Shown one piece after another: positions 53,901 to 62,637 of a DNA stretch of 64,000 nucleotides (within the stretch, counting starts at the first letter, position 1; each line of letters opens with the position of its first letter). A program made the position numbers and the translations under genes. The notes under the pieces are model-generated. The model was not told where the DNA came from and searched no databases. It worked only from the letters and a program-made list of their open reading frames with translations. This DNA comes from Paracentrotus lividus (taxonomy: Eukaryota > Echinodermata > Echinoidea > Camarodonta > Echinidae), in NCBI GenBank assembly GCA_940671915.1, contig CALNVZ010003434.1:5221778-5285777 (forward strand), read 5' to 3'.

Positions 53901-56300
53901 TGAAGTTCTGTCATTTTGTCAAATGTGTTCTGTACAATCACGCATCATTAATTTTACGGTAGAAATGATTGAATTATTTAGTGGTTTTGTGATGGAATAG
54001 GTACTTTGTACTTTGTTCATCTGGTCCATTGTAGTACGTGGAATTTTGAGTCATTGAATTCGATTGGTCGGTATTTGTAGACATACTATTTATCAAATTT
54101 CGTTAACAAAACACATTCTTGACTTCTTTTTGAACTGGCAAGCAAATAACAGCATACAATGGAATGATTGAGTATCTACTCTAGTGAATAAACTCATTTT
54201 AAACGTGTTAATGTTGCATACATTTAGGTTTACAGTCAGGTGTAAAGGCCTACTTTATCTGTTGATAACCATGCAGACTCATCAAGGTACATGCCCTACA
54301 TCAACAGTACTTATGCATTGGGCAATTCCATGATGTTGTTACTATTTTATTTTTTTTACTGTTTTTTTTTTAAAGATGTGTTCTGTTCAACACAGTAGGC
54401 CTATACTTGTACCTAGTTACAAGATCTATATTATACAAGGGGTGTATACAATCCAGTCAAGTTTAGGCTTGGTTCTTTTACCCCTTCTGTATAGTGCTTA
54501 AGGATCAATATCGGTCACAAAAATATTGTTCTTTTATCATGTCAAAAAGCTGTGAAATGTTGTCTAAATAGGTGGATTCACACCTGCCCGATCTGGAAAA
54601 GTTCTCGTAATCTCTGATCGGGTATTCTTACCCCGATCACAAACTACGCGTAATTTTGCAAGTGCGAAACCAAACTACGCGTAATATTCCCGAAGATAAA
54701 TTCCCGTAAATTAGTAGGTACTTCGTCGAAACTACGCGTAGTTTCGCCAAGGTCGTGGGAACTTTTGTAGTGTGAACATAAATTACGGGAACTTTCTATT
54801 CCCCTTTCTTTTTCTCATGTATTTCTTTGTTTTTCCTTCTTTCTTTTCGTTCCTTATGTATTTCTTTGTTTTCCTTCTTTTTTCTCTTTCCTTATGTATT
54901 TATTTGTTTTTCTTATGTATTTCTTTGTTTTCCTTCTTTCTTCTCTTTCCTTATGCATTTCTTTGTTTTTCCTTCTTTCTTCTCTTTCCTTGTTATTTCT
55001 TTGTTTTTCATTCTTTCTTCTCTTTCCTTATGTATTTCTTTGTTTTCCTCCTTTCTTCTCTTTCCTTATGTATTTCTTTGTTTTTCCTTCTTTCTTCTCT
55101 TTCCTTATGTATTTCTTTGTTTTCCTTCTTTCCCCGCTTTTCTTATGTATTTCTTGTTTTTTCCTTCTTTCTTCTCTTTCCTTATTGTATTTCTTTGTTT
55201 TCCTTCTTTCCCGCTTTTCTTATGTATTTCTTTGTTTTTCCTTCTTTCTTCTCTTTCCTTATGTATTTCTTTGTTTTTCCTTCTTTCTTCTCTTTCTTAT
55301 GTATTTCTTTGTTTTTCCTATTTCTTCCCTAATTGTTTATAACTTCGGGTTTTTCCCTGGAAAAAGACGGTTCGGGCAGGTGTGAACACAAAACACAATT
55401 TACGGGTATTTTGGTGATTGAAACAGTTCTCGTAAATTACGAGAATTCTTCCTGATCGGGTAGGTGTGAATCCACCTAATGTCAAATAAAACACAATATA
55501 CACCTTAAAATTGCCCTAATGAAATTGCATTTTATTGCATCAAGTCCTTTAAAGAACTAAATGTTCATACTTTGGTTGAAAGTGAAAATGTAGATTAAAG
55601 TTTGCCAAAAGAAGAGAGGGAAGTGAATGCAAGCACTCAAGCTCTTATCTTGTGATTGAACGTAGGTATTTATAAACTACTGTTCATGATGAAAAATCAC
55701 TACAAATATCAATCATTAGTAGAGTGGAGGAAGTTTATAATTATATCGAGAATGTTTATATTTTATGATCGAGACTACAAAGGCTGATAATTTTGCGACT
55801 GATTAATGATGGCCATTGTAGTGGCATGAAATTTTTTCAAATAGTAAAATATGTATTGATTAATGTATTTTGAAGGCATGAAACTTTTACAAACCTTCAC
55901 CTCACGCAAAATTAGCAAATTTTTGTGCGTGCAATGCTTTCTTTTTTTCCTTTTTTGTTTCGTTGTTTTGCTCAGCACTACCACAGTCAGTGGTCCTGTA
56001 TGCCTTAGAGAGCCCCACTCTGATGTTTCAGCGAGGAAATTCTCAAGAAGTTTCATGCACGCAAATATGCCTGGTATTAACATAACTTATCATTACAGTC
56101 CTAAACTAATTTCTCTTTTTCCTTTTTTGTTTTGTTCAGCACTGCTACCATCAGTGGTCTTGTTTGCCTTAGAGAGCCCCACATTGATGTTCCAAAGAGG
56201 TTTCTTCTGTGACGATGAGAGTATCAGATATCCATACAAGGAGGATACCATCAGTGTAGAGCTCCTCGTTGCTGTCGGTATGCTCATACCAATTGTCACG
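20946..56300 (+). CDS. PLPP: Phospholipid phosphatase (PLPP/LPP family), first two coding exons, 3'-partial
   Basis: Exon 1 is 20946-21000 (ATG, 18 codons plus one base, donor GTCAGT). Exon 2 is 56140-56300 (acceptor TTCAG, donor GTAAGT). Phase 1 joins exactly, so 72 residues are visible. The joined product has a first membrane segment made half from each exon (VMFIIA then LLPSVVLFALES), the extracellular-loop signature FFCDDESIRYPYKEDTI and the start of the second membrane helix. This loop is the hallmark of lipid phosphate phosphatases, six-pass enzymes that dephosphorylate lysophosphatidate, phosphatidate, sphingosine- and ceramide-1-phosphate at the outer membrane face. The catalytic motifs (KxxxxxxRP, PSGH, SRxxxxxHxxxD) would be in later exons not seen here. 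The intron is 35,139 bases. Paralog not determined. Confidence 0.85.
21001..23360. other. Start of PLPP intron 1
   Basis: I see no gene here. It is AT-rich intron with a CT-rich stretch at about 23060-23280 (including a (TC)n run near 23080). The minus-strand open frames at 21103-21378 and 21403-21618 resemble nothing known to me. Confidence 0.6.
23363..24131 (-). mobile_element. TA-flanked DNA transposon with internal minisatellite, copy 1
   Basis: The ends GGTGGATTCACACC and (inverted) GGTGGTTTCACATC are flanked by TA on both sides. Subterminal words repeat the CCCGATC and ACGCGTA themes (AACTACGCGTAGTTT), many palindromic. The centre (about 23540-23885) is a tandem array of a ~38-base unit reading, on the minus strand, TTCCTTATGTATTTCTTTG plus TTTTTCCTTCTTTC. 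It encodes only low-complexity frames. Copy 2 is at 54571-55476 in the opposite orientation. Confidence 0.85.
24132..25295. other. PLPP intron sequence without recognised features
   Basis: AT-rich intron sequence with a G-run near 24356-24375. No coding potential or repeat that I can name. Confidence 0.5.
25296..26830 (-). repeat. 3' LTR of the degenerate Gypsy element
   Basis: A direct repeat of 29972-31066 with many single-base indels. It is about 440 bases longer than the other copy, and a stretch around 25640-25900 has no counterpart there. Boundaries are approximate. Confidence 0.7.
27714..27808 (+). repeat. 37-bp tandem repeat in the retroelement interior
   Basis: TGTGTCGTTGAGCTTCCTCA followed by GGAAAAGATACCAAGTT is repeated about 2.6 times with one substitution between units. 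It lies in the retroelement interior near the 3' LTR. Confidence 0.85.
28330..28880 (-). pseudogene. Reverse transcriptase / RNase H remnant
   Basis: Minus-strand frames show the early reverse-transcriptase motif SGYWQIEVDEGDEEKTMFAT (about 28570-28640), preceded by a segment like EIQKILIQCGV (about 28790-28830). The typical end of RNase H appears soon after (YNFEVRHQRAG, about 28380-28412). The several hundred residues that should lie between, including the catalytic YxDD box, are absent, and frames shift between the pieces. It is a deleted Pol of Ty3/Gypsy type. Confidence 0.7.
28985..29756 (-). pseudogene. Gag-like capsid gene of the degenerate Gypsy element
   Basis: A continuous 168-residue frame (28985-29491) reads as a retrotransposon Gag capsid: MQLAASLRGDARAVLGDL, then ALKARFQPENQTDVHRVELR and GESLPELGQHIRRLA. 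The upstream frame at 29544-29756 (MSHQATSHITGEEN) is acidic and leads into it across a frameshift near 29570. No zinc knuckle is seen after it. The gene lies just inside the right-hand (5') LTR, as expected. Confidence 0.75.
29972..31066 (-). repeat. 5' LTR of the degenerate Gypsy element
   Basis: Partner of 25296-26830. It contains its own internal direct repeats of CAGGGTGTCTGCTATAGCACGG type. A (GT)n run at 30306-30321 lies in the section that differs from the other LTR. Confidence 0.7.
31574..31712. mobile_element. Short MITE with ~45-bp arms
   Basis: GGAGACAAGAGATTGGAGGG on the left mirrors CCCTCCAATCCTTTGTCTCC on the right. The outer parts also pair (CAGAAACGGAAAGCTCT against AGAGCCTTCCGACGCTTCTG). 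The centre is about 35 bases. Confidence 0.8.
31812..32676. mobile_element. DNA transposon with a duplicated left arm
   Basis: The left end AAGAGTGTGTTCAATGTCC and the inverted right end (32610-32676) share about 65 bases including ATTTATACGCCAACATGAAT. The left ~320 bases occur twice as direct repeats starting at 31813 and 32183, differing mostly by single-base indels. No protein is encoded. The duplication may be real or an assembly artefact. Confidence 0.75.
33924..34549. mobile_element. Long hairpin MITE, copy 2
   Basis: Same family as 14824-15421: TAAAGGAGGAGTCCGGGCT at the left and CATCCCGGATGAGTCTTTTA at the right, with the shared word ATTTCATCAAAATCGGATGA and the inner GATGTCACAGTCCCCCTA pair. 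Confidence 0.85.
34550..38283. other. PLPP intron sequence without recognised genes
   Basis: AT-rich intron. A somewhat GC-richer patch lies at 35770-36120 (several CpG, CGCATGCGC at about 36100). I found no exon, RNA gene or clear transposon in it. Confidence 0.5.
38284..38668. mobile_element. MITE with TIR GTTTACACTGTGACT, copy 1
   Basis: The left end GTTTACACATGCAGTCTC and the right end GAGTCATAGTGTAAAC are imperfect inverted repeats. Internal words GGAAGGGTTCAAAACTGCAA and AAAGAGTGAACCTG are shared with the copy at 63208-63537. Confidence 0.65.
38669..43341. other. PLPP intron sequence without recognised genes
   Basis: AT-rich intron. A G-run lies at 39547-39559 and a (GA)n run near 43188-43200. 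The 91-codon plus-strand frame at 41054-41329 is open but matches no family I know and lacks splice or gene context, so I do not call it a gene. Confidence 0.5.
43347..43522 (-). repeat. 3' LTR of the tandem Gypsy element
   Basis: Plus-strand ends are TGTTTCAATATG and ACTGTTACA, the usual TG...CA. It differs from the 5' LTR by two single-base indels. It contains AATAAA-like words on the plus strand (GTCAATAAATTG). Confidence 0.9.
44170..47060 (-). pseudogene. Pol of the 3' unit: reverse transcriptase, RNase H, integrase
   Basis: Read on the minus strand, reverse transcriptase spans about 46800-46300 with VADDIIIW as the catalytic box (VADD in place of YxDD, common in K02A2.6-like Gypsy elements) and VFLGHIVTSSGLKPDP. 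RNase H follows at about 45900-45600 (AYASRGLSDAETRYSVIEKE, TDHKPLEAIV). Integrase runs from about 45450 to 44600 with a zinc region (HVGHNG, CETCQE), catalytic Asp in IGIDLF and VSDNGPPF, and Glu in KANGKAESAVK. The C-terminal part at 44601-44170 contains RMKPFHTNDKKWRKG. Single-base indels split it into many frames; some are probably sequencing errors. Confidence 0.85.
47100..48070 (-). pseudogene. Gag and protease of the 3' unit
   Basis: Minus-strand frames show Gag capsid sequence (DCLRVYNGMKFVDDAESVK), a pair of zinc-knuckle-like motifs (CKFCNRQTRDAEGKLPG region, RCNACNKSNHF) and a retropepsin-like active site (about 47180-47200) matching DCGAT in the sister copy. Frames are broken by indels. 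It lies directly inside the middle LTR. Confidence 0.75.
48439..48616 (-). repeat. Middle LTR of the tandem element
   Basis: It starts TGTTTCAATATG, matches the other two LTRs and ends ACTGTT before CAAAC and the N gap. The indel pattern (GTGAAGAAGTG, CTCTTTTGG) matches the 5' LTR rather than the 3' LTR. Confidence 0.85.
48617..48641. other. Assembly gap of 25 N
   Basis: A run of 25 N. The sequence to its right corresponds to position ~45010 of the sister unit, so about 1.5 kb (integrase C-terminal half and polypurine tract) that should precede the middle LTR is missing. A round 25-base gap is usually a placeholder, not a measured length. Confidence 0.98.
48650..50560 (-). pseudogene. Pol of the 5' unit, truncated by the gap
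   Basis: Same order as the 3' unit: reverse transcriptase (MSVATKKSGKVRLCLDPRPL at about 50300-50360, ICDLKDGYLH at about 50190-50220), GHIVTSSGLKPDP near 49860, RNase H (KPLHRAPKRLQGMLLRALAY) and the integrase zinc region, then cut at the gap. Differences from the 3' unit are mostly one-base indels. Confidence 0.8.
50715..51720 (-). pseudogene. Gag and protease of the 5' unit
   Basis: The best-preserved frame (50715-51350, 211 residues) runs from a helical Gag end (RMRELLIAKSKLDLSTAIDT) through a zinc-knuckle region (RCNACNKSNHFRGSSVC) to a retropepsin active site FQVDCGATVNLLP. The upstream capsid part continues to about 51720 in a shifted frame. DCGAT instead of DTG/DSG is seen in this clade. 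Confidence 0.8.
52065..52088 (-). other. Primer-binding site of the Gypsy element
   Basis: On the minus strand directly after the 5' LTR the sequence is TGTTGGCAGCGGTG. The 3' end of a metazoan tRNA-Leu (AAG type), with CCA added, would give TGGTGGCAGCGGTG, a 13-of-14 match. The copy after the middle LTR (TGTGCAGCGGTG) carries indels. Confidence 0.6.
52089..52264 (-). repeat. 5' LTR of the tandem Gypsy element
   Basis: 176 bases from TGTTTCAATATG to ACTGTTACA on the plus strand, followed by the target duplication CGCCC. Confidence 0.9.
52270..52824. other. PLPP intron sequence without recognised features
   Basis: Intron with a C-run at about 52344-52356 next to CGGCGCTCCCGCGCCC. No coding potential seen. 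Confidence 0.5.
52825..53336. mobile_element. Full-length hairpin MITE (TTAAAGGGGAAGTTCACCC)
   Basis: TTAAAGGGGAAGTTCACCC at the left and GGGTGAACTTCCCCTTTAA at the right are exact complements. Pairing continues inwards (CCAATAAAATT, TATGACGTCA, AATTCCATAAA / TTTATGGAATT), leaving a small loop around 53050-53130. It may carry a TTAA or TA target duplication; the termini themselves contain TTAA so this is ambiguous. Confidence 0.85.
53337..54568. other. PLPP intron sequence
   Basis: AT-rich intron. The only feature noted is a fragment at about 54317-54340 resembling the terminus of the 4330-4818 element (TTGGGCAATTCCATG). Confidence 0.5.
54571..55476 (+). mobile_element. TA-flanked DNA transposon with internal minisatellite, copy 2
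   Basis: The ends GGTGGATTCACACC and GGTGTGAATCCACC are perfect inverted repeats flanked by TA (54569-54570, 55477-55478). The left half corresponds to the right half of 23363-24131 in reverse. The array at about 54810-55325 has roughly 13 units of the ~38-base repeat against about nine in copy 1, so the array expands and contracts. Confidence 0.88.
55938..56040 (+). pseudogene. Duplicated, broken copy of PLPP exon 2
   Basis: This copies 56110-56205: the polypyrimidine tract (CTTTTTTTCCTTTTTTGTTT), the CTCAG acceptor at 55971-55975 and about 60 bases of exon reading SVVLYALESPTLMFQRG. After that the similarity stops and the rest of the loop signature is lost. No good donor follows at the matching place. 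It lies about 165 bases upstream of the real exon. Confidence 0.8.
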
Positions 56301-58345
56301 GTAAGTGAAATTATTGAAGTTACTTCTTCTTTTGATAATACAGTCAACGTTGCCTTTATAGTCAAATCGCATTTACTCCAGTTATCGCTTATTTTAGCCT
56401 TTTCAAGTAATCCTCTCTTTATTTTTATTTTGTTATTTTTAACCATTCATAAATCTTTTTTTTTTTTTTAAGTCGAAGTTACATATCTTCAGTCCCAACC
56501 TATTTGACAGACCTTTCTGAAACTGTGTGTCCTGAACAATGTTGGGACAACTTTTTGGTACAAAAGTACATGAGTAGGCCTATAACTTTTGATCACATTA
56601 CATGGTCACAAAGTTAAAAAGAGAGTTTGGGATTCCCTGTACGCAACTGTCTTCCATTTCAGGTAGAATATTCCTCTCTGTGCACCCAAAATACACGGCT
56701 TATCAGTTTTTTGGCTGAAATTCAAAAGTGGGCTGTCATATTTTTTCCTCCTGAATTCCAAGTAAATTTAGATCAGATAATTTATTCCCAATCTTAGCAA
56801 CCAGAACGAGTGGGTGAAAGTCAGGCACTTTGTTTTTCAAGTTCACCTGTCCCAGTATAGTAATTCACATCAGAGGTTTTGATCATACATGTAGATCAAT
56901 ATTAAAGCAATCATTTTAAGTTTCCTAGGAAATTCATACAAGTGGGAGTTATTTTCCTGCAAAGTATATGTATTTGGATTTTCCTGTATGTGTACATGAA
57001 GCTTCCAAAGAAGAAAAAAAATCTTTCTCTTGGTTTTTACCCTCTCGGATAATTGTCAAGTACAGAATTATTGTTTTCCTTCTACCAAGAATAATGGTAG
57101 GGGGTCTGGCCTCATCCCTCATGCACCAACCTCAATCCTGATGCACTTATGCTTCAAAGTAAGTTACTCATTTGACATATTTAAAGCTTGGTTTCTCTTC
57201 TTCCTCCAAGTTTAAAGTGTAGGCCTACAGCTAAGCAGCACAAAAAATGAAGGCAGGATTCCGGACTAATCCCCCTCTCTTCATAGGCTTAGAAAACAAG
57301 ACTTTTAAACACAAAATAAATCTGTTTTTTTTACCCCTTCAAATTTTTAAGGTAGGAAGTACAAATAAAAAGTTTAGTATTTTCCTTTGTCAATCATCCA
57401 TAAGTAAAGCAATAGTGGATTGAGGGCAGGGGGTCTAGCCTCAGCCCCCTATCTTTCTGTCAATCGGAAACTTTGATCAAACAGGACATGTTTGACGAAA
57501 AAATTTGAGTCTGAATGGAGGGACTCAGCATGTTCTATTGTTCTCTCTCCCTGCGATACCCATTAGGAGGTATTTCACTAGCTCACGCCCAGTTAATAGG
57601 CCTATAGCGCTACTAGTTTTTCTGATCTGATGAATTAGCCTGATCAGAGATTACCAGGCTTTTTCTCTAAAATAGCTTGCTACATTGGGTGAAATCTCGG
57701 CCCAAATCATTGAGATTATTTCCAAACTTGATCCATTTTGCCTTTTGGCTCACAATTAGCATGATAAATTGAGCGGTCCTGCACTAGCCTGAAACCTAGG
57801 CCTGATCCCATCACACTCATATCAAGTTCGCTTTTGCAGCTCAAAGTAAGGTTGGATAATTGAAGCTCAATCTGGTGCAGATTTAACTTCATGCTTCAAC
57901 TTACTTCGGGTATTTTCCCTGATTCATATCAGGAAACCTCCCTCTGGACAATTACCCCATCCCTTCCTTGGAAAACTTCCCCCTGAAATAGTGTAAGGGT
58001 TAGGTGTAGAGTTTAGAGGGTAGGTTTTGTGCAGCGGGTAGGCTTAGTTGTTCCGGAAAGGGGGCGGGGGGGGGGGATTGTCCCGGGGGTAGTTGTACTA
58101 GAACCTGCCTGATCAACTTTGCATCGTGCTAGTTACTGTGCTCAGGCTAATGAAGGACTGGGGTGTAATCCTGCAATTTGTCTCTTTCTGTCCTGGTTCT
58201 GCACTTGGAAAGTGGATGTGTCATCAATCTATTATGAAGGTCCTTGGTGTGTAAACAGATGGCTTCTACTTTAAACCTACTTTAAGAGATTACACTCTTG
58301 CCATTCAAATCAGATACTTCATTCCTCAGCTGGTTTACTCTTTCA
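56301..58345. other. PLPP intron 2
   Basis: I searched for the next PLPP exon (start of the second loop, then the KxxxxxxRP motif) and did not see it. Intron with scattered homopolymers and a G-run near 58061-58076. Confidence 0.5.
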
Positions 58346-58352
58346 CACTTCG

Positions 58353-58515
58353 TTGAAATGGTTGACTTTCATTTCAAAATCATGGTTGACTCTCATTTCA
58401 AAATCATGGTTGACTCTCATTTCAAAATCATGGTTGACTCTCATTTCAAAATCATGGTTGACTTTCATTTCAAAATCATGGTTGACTTTCATTTCAAAAT
58501 CATGGTTGACATCAG
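58353..58515 (+). repeat. 24-bp minisatellite
   Basis: About seven tandem copies of ATGGTTGACTCTCATTTCAA plus AATC, with a T/C change in the middle. Because 24 is a multiple of three it is open in two frames, which is a consequence of the repeat and not a gene. Confidence 0.95.
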
Positions 58516-59329
58516 TTTCAATATCATATCATTTTGTTGAGAAAATATGCCCCACCGACTGTAGGTCTCCATGTCTCTTTATTTGTAAAGGCATCCACTA
58601 CTTTGCATCATGTCTCCAGGTTTTGATTTGAAGAAACAAATAGACCCCTACACTTTTAAAATTTCTAATAAAAATGGAAAAGTACTTAGCTTTTTCCCCA
58701 GCTGATCCAGGTGATTTTGTTGTATTGTATCTAGAGCTCCTTGAGAGCTCTTCACTGATGGGAGCCCAAATTTGAGTTCAGGCTCTAAAAATTTTGAATT
58801 TTGTGCGAGACCCTACACACAAATGCTGAAAATTATGATATCTGTCCTGACCCCTTATTACAAGAGCTATGTAGGCCCCTGCCCGGAATCTAAAAATGCT
58901 CCGACAACAATTGCTCTTGGCTTTATTTTGTTTGAGATAGGTTTAGGGTTGCAAACCTGGTAGGTTTTTGTAGGATTAGTCTTAGGTATAGTGTTTAGCG
59001 CAGGGATGAAGTCAGTTATTTGATGTAGTTTCATGAACCAGCCCTGCTGCTATGTATGTTATTATCCTATTTTTTGTTTGTTTGAAGGTTGATGAATAGA
59101 AACAGTAGTGTGAACTGTGAAGGAAATTCAGATATAAGGAGGTCTTGGCTGTACAGGGTCATTTACTCAGTCAATGGATGCTACTGTCTGATGAGGCTAC
59201 AGGGATCAGGTTTATCAATGGATACTGCAAGCAGGGAGATCCATCTCCCTGCTGCATGCAATAGATACTTCATCCAATGTATGTATTGATGGGTGTCTTC
59301 ATCTAAAGTGATAGTAATGGAGGATTGAT

Positions 59330-60030
59330 GTAGGCATGATGAGGAGAGGGGGAAGGAGAGAAGGGGAGGTGAATGGAATACATTTTAGGAGATGGGGAAG
59401 AGGAGAAGGGATTTGAATAGAGGTATGGGGAGGGGTAAGAGAAGAGTGAAGAGAAGGTGAAGGAGGAAAGGGGTGGAGAAGAGGATGGAGATGAAGGAGG
59501 GAGGAAGGAGGGGAGAGGAATGAGGTTGGAAGGAAGAGAAGGAGATGAATGATAAAAGAGAACACAAGTGAGGGGGAGGAGGAGAGAGGGAAGAAGGAGG
59601 AGAGATGGGGAGAGGGGAAGGGCTGGTGAGAGGGGGAGGAGGAGAGATTTGGAGAGAAGAGAGAGGAAGGAAGGAGAAGAAAAGATAAGGATGATGAGGA
59701 GGGGTGAGGCGAGAGAGAGGGGGCAAAGGGATGAGTATGAGAATGGGAGGGGAGGGGAAGAGATGGAATGAGGAGAGGGGTGGAGAAAAGGAAAAAAGAA
59801 GAGAGGAGAGAGGGAAGAAGGGGAGGAGGAGAATGTGGTGATGGATGAGTAGAAGGGGAGGGGGACCAGGAGGAATAGGGGAGGAAAGTGGAGGAGAGAT
59901 GAGGAGGATGAGGGATATGATACAGAGGATGAAGGAAAGATGGGGAGGTAGAGGGAAAGGGGTGAGAAGAGGAGGAGGGGACAAGAAGATAGGAGGAGAG
60001 ATGGGGAGGATGAGAGGGAGGGGTGAGGGT
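59330..60030 (+). repeat. Long polypurine tract
   Basis: About 700 bases of almost pure G/A on the plus strand, with units such as GGAGGAGAGAGGGAAGAAGG, not strictly periodic. It creates long artefactual Ser/Pro/Leu frames on the minus strand and Arg/Gly/Glu frames on the plus strand. Such tracts can form triplex or G-rich structures. Confidence 0.95.
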
Positions 60031-61631
60031 ACATGTAAGTGTAGCAAGAAGTTGTTCTTTAGGAGTTTTGGATTCTTGAACTTTTCAGATAGTGAGACCC
60101 CATGTTAGATGGCTGTGATCCACAAAAGTATGAATGAAAGAGCTGCAAGTTCTTTTGCTCAAGGAGGTGGAATATGAGGAGGATGATGAGGGGAGGATGG
60201 GAGATGGAGGATGTTAATTGTTTGAGGAGTTTCAGTTTATTATGGAGGTAACTTGAACTGGTAAGGCCCTCAATGGAGGTATTCCACAAACAATATGCAT
60301 GGAAGGTCTACTACTTATTTGCTCATGGAGGATTTTGTTTTTCTTTTATAACTTGATTCTATCTCATACCAAGGAATATACATAAGCAAAATACTGGTAC
60401 ACATATATAGTAAAGTTTAGCTTGGGAATTGGGTCTCTGGTCTTTACAACGATCATTCTGTCTTCAAAAAGCATGCAGGGTTTTAAAAAACATATTTTAA
60501 ACACCCATTGGGCTCTCCAGGGATAGCAGAGGGTGAGAAAGAAGAGAGAGAACGATAGATGCTGAGTCCATGTTATGAATTGAAGCAGAAAACCTCATTT
60601 TGATGGTAGCAACGTAAAATGACAGCATGAACAAAGCTTCTTTGGTGAAGCGATATACCTTAATTGGAAGTGATTCTTATGACACCAATCGCCATAGAGA
60701 AGCGTGGTCAGAAGGTGTATGGTAAATTCATTTTTATGACGGGGATAGGAGATGATAGAGTCTGCTTTAGACGTACAAGGGCGTTCAGTCATACCTTTAT
60801 ATACATGGTTGTTGTCCTTATTGCTCTCAGTGTAGAGTAATTGGTGAGGGCTCAATAAATTGGAAGTAAATGAGGTATGGTTTATGAATGGATGTTCCTG
60901 GATTGGCTCTGTAATGAAGCAGCAAACACTGAGGTTCATGGACTCACTGGGGTTTACCTATCTAAGTTTGTATTTTAGATCCAAAAGGGCATTGAGTAGA
61001 AATTGAAATTCATGAGTTACATGTAGTGTAGTACCCTTCTGTCTCTCACCATATAGGTTTAGATTGGGAGGGTGTTAGTTAGTTTGATGAATGGGGTTAA
61101 ACATGAACCATAAAACCACAAATTGAGTGGTGTCACAATAACGATACTTTGCACTTTCAGATAATGTTTAAAAGGAACAAGGGGGATAAGTTCTCTTGGG
61201 TATAGGGATCTCTTGAAGTAAACCAGTAGGCCTACTCGGTTTAAATAAAAATAAGAAAAAAATATGGATGAGCTTGAATGGGCTTCTAGTTCCACCCTTG
61301 AAGTCTTAATTTAGGATGCATTTATTGTCCGTTTTAATGAATTTGTGAGTGCGTGCACTTCACTATTCGCACTACATTCGCAACCTGCTACTTTTCCTTT
61401 TTATGTTTTTGAGAGACCCGAATCACTTGCTGATAATATTTTGACGGGACTGGAGCTGCGAAAACGACTACATGTATTTCTTGTAAAATGGCCCAATGCA
61501 AAGTGAAGTATTTCACACAAGATAGGGAACATAAATGAGTACCTACATGTATACAAACAGACACTGAACCAGCAATGTTCACAGTCTTCTGTATTAAGAG
61601 TAGAACAGGTAAATGAGAGGTTATGATCCTC
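60031..61631. other. PLPP intron sequence without recognised features
   Basis: Purine-rich near its start (60170-60215), then ordinary AT-rich intron. No exon recognised. Confidence 0.5.
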
Positions 61632-62082
61632 TTAAAGGGATGCAGTAACATTGAATGATATTCAAATTGCAATTTATTAGATTTAGCTCATTTTGCCAAC
61701 ATGATTATGAACACATAGGTCAGTCTGGTATTCCTTAAAAATTGCAGTCTACTTGCTTGCTTTACTTACGAGATATCTACGATTTTATACTCAAATTCTC
61801 TAACCTGTTTCTTGACGCTTTACAACGCACGTGGCTTTCACCGCATTTCCTGTTGTCAAGTCGCCGTGCCTACTGGGCGGCTAAGCTTGCAACGGAGCGG
61901 TATAAATTAATCATGCCCGGCCGTATCCTCAGCCGCGTTTGAAATTTCGCTGTTTTAAGATAGTAAATGACTTGCATTTGATCTGAAACTTGCAGTAGTT
62001 TGTTTTTACGGTCAGAGCGATAGAATTCTATTTATTTCGATCTCTTTTGCACTTGTTTTTGGAAGTTACTAAATCCCTTTAA
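61632..62082. mobile_element. MITE with TIR CTTAAAGGGAT
   Basis: The left CTTAAAGGGATGCAGTAACA and right AAATCCCTTTAAG ends are inverted. The inside holds a GC-richer patch (about 61810-61930). A truncated relative is at 3415-3605. Confidence 0.65.
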
Positions 62083-62605
62083 GGGCAAGTGTGTGGCATC
62101 CAATGATGACTTCATATCAGGATAGTTGCCTGCTAGTTTAGCAACATCTCATATTTTTTGCACATGTGTCTTTCTGGTTTAATACTCTCTGCCTTTCATC
62201 TACTTTTGGCAGGATTCAAGGTCTTTCACCCACATCCAATAACCAAGTAATTGGATCAGATTTATTTTTGTTTAGGAATGTCACACCCTCCATTAGTTAT
62301 CCAAACCCCTCCAAAGTGACTCTTGGTATCATGTCAAGTTCAATCTACCAACCATAAGCCCTCATATCAATTAACATTTCGGCTAGTAGCGTTTGTTGTG
62401 GCACATGTGGTGCTCATAGAGGCGGGGAAGTCTGCGTGTACTTTTCGGGGGATGCTGAGAAATGGGGTGCTTACACTGGTGAAATTGCCTGTGGGTAAAC
62501 CAAAATATACAGAGGCAAGTGAGGGAAAGTAAGTTAAAATCACACTTATCGTCACGGCCTTTAGCAAGAAATATGGAAGGTAAATTGATAGTGCACTGGT
62601 ATTAT

Positions 62606-62637
<32 letters not shown>

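Noticed and set aside
54772..55385. Open frames of up to 186 codons with membrane-protein appearance
   Set aside because: Same minisatellite as in the copy at 23 kb.
55863..56471. 202-codon frame covering PLPP exon 2
   Set aside because: The frame runs through intron and the broken exon copy; the real coding part is only 56140-56300, supported by splice sites and phase.
58298..58631. Repetitive frames containing DFHFKIMV or WLTLISKS units
   Set aside because: 24-bp minisatellite divisible by three; no gene context.
59303..60047. 243-codon and 220-codon minus-strand frames
   Set aside because: Products of a polypurine tract: only Ser, Pro, Leu, Phe and similar residues, open in several frames.
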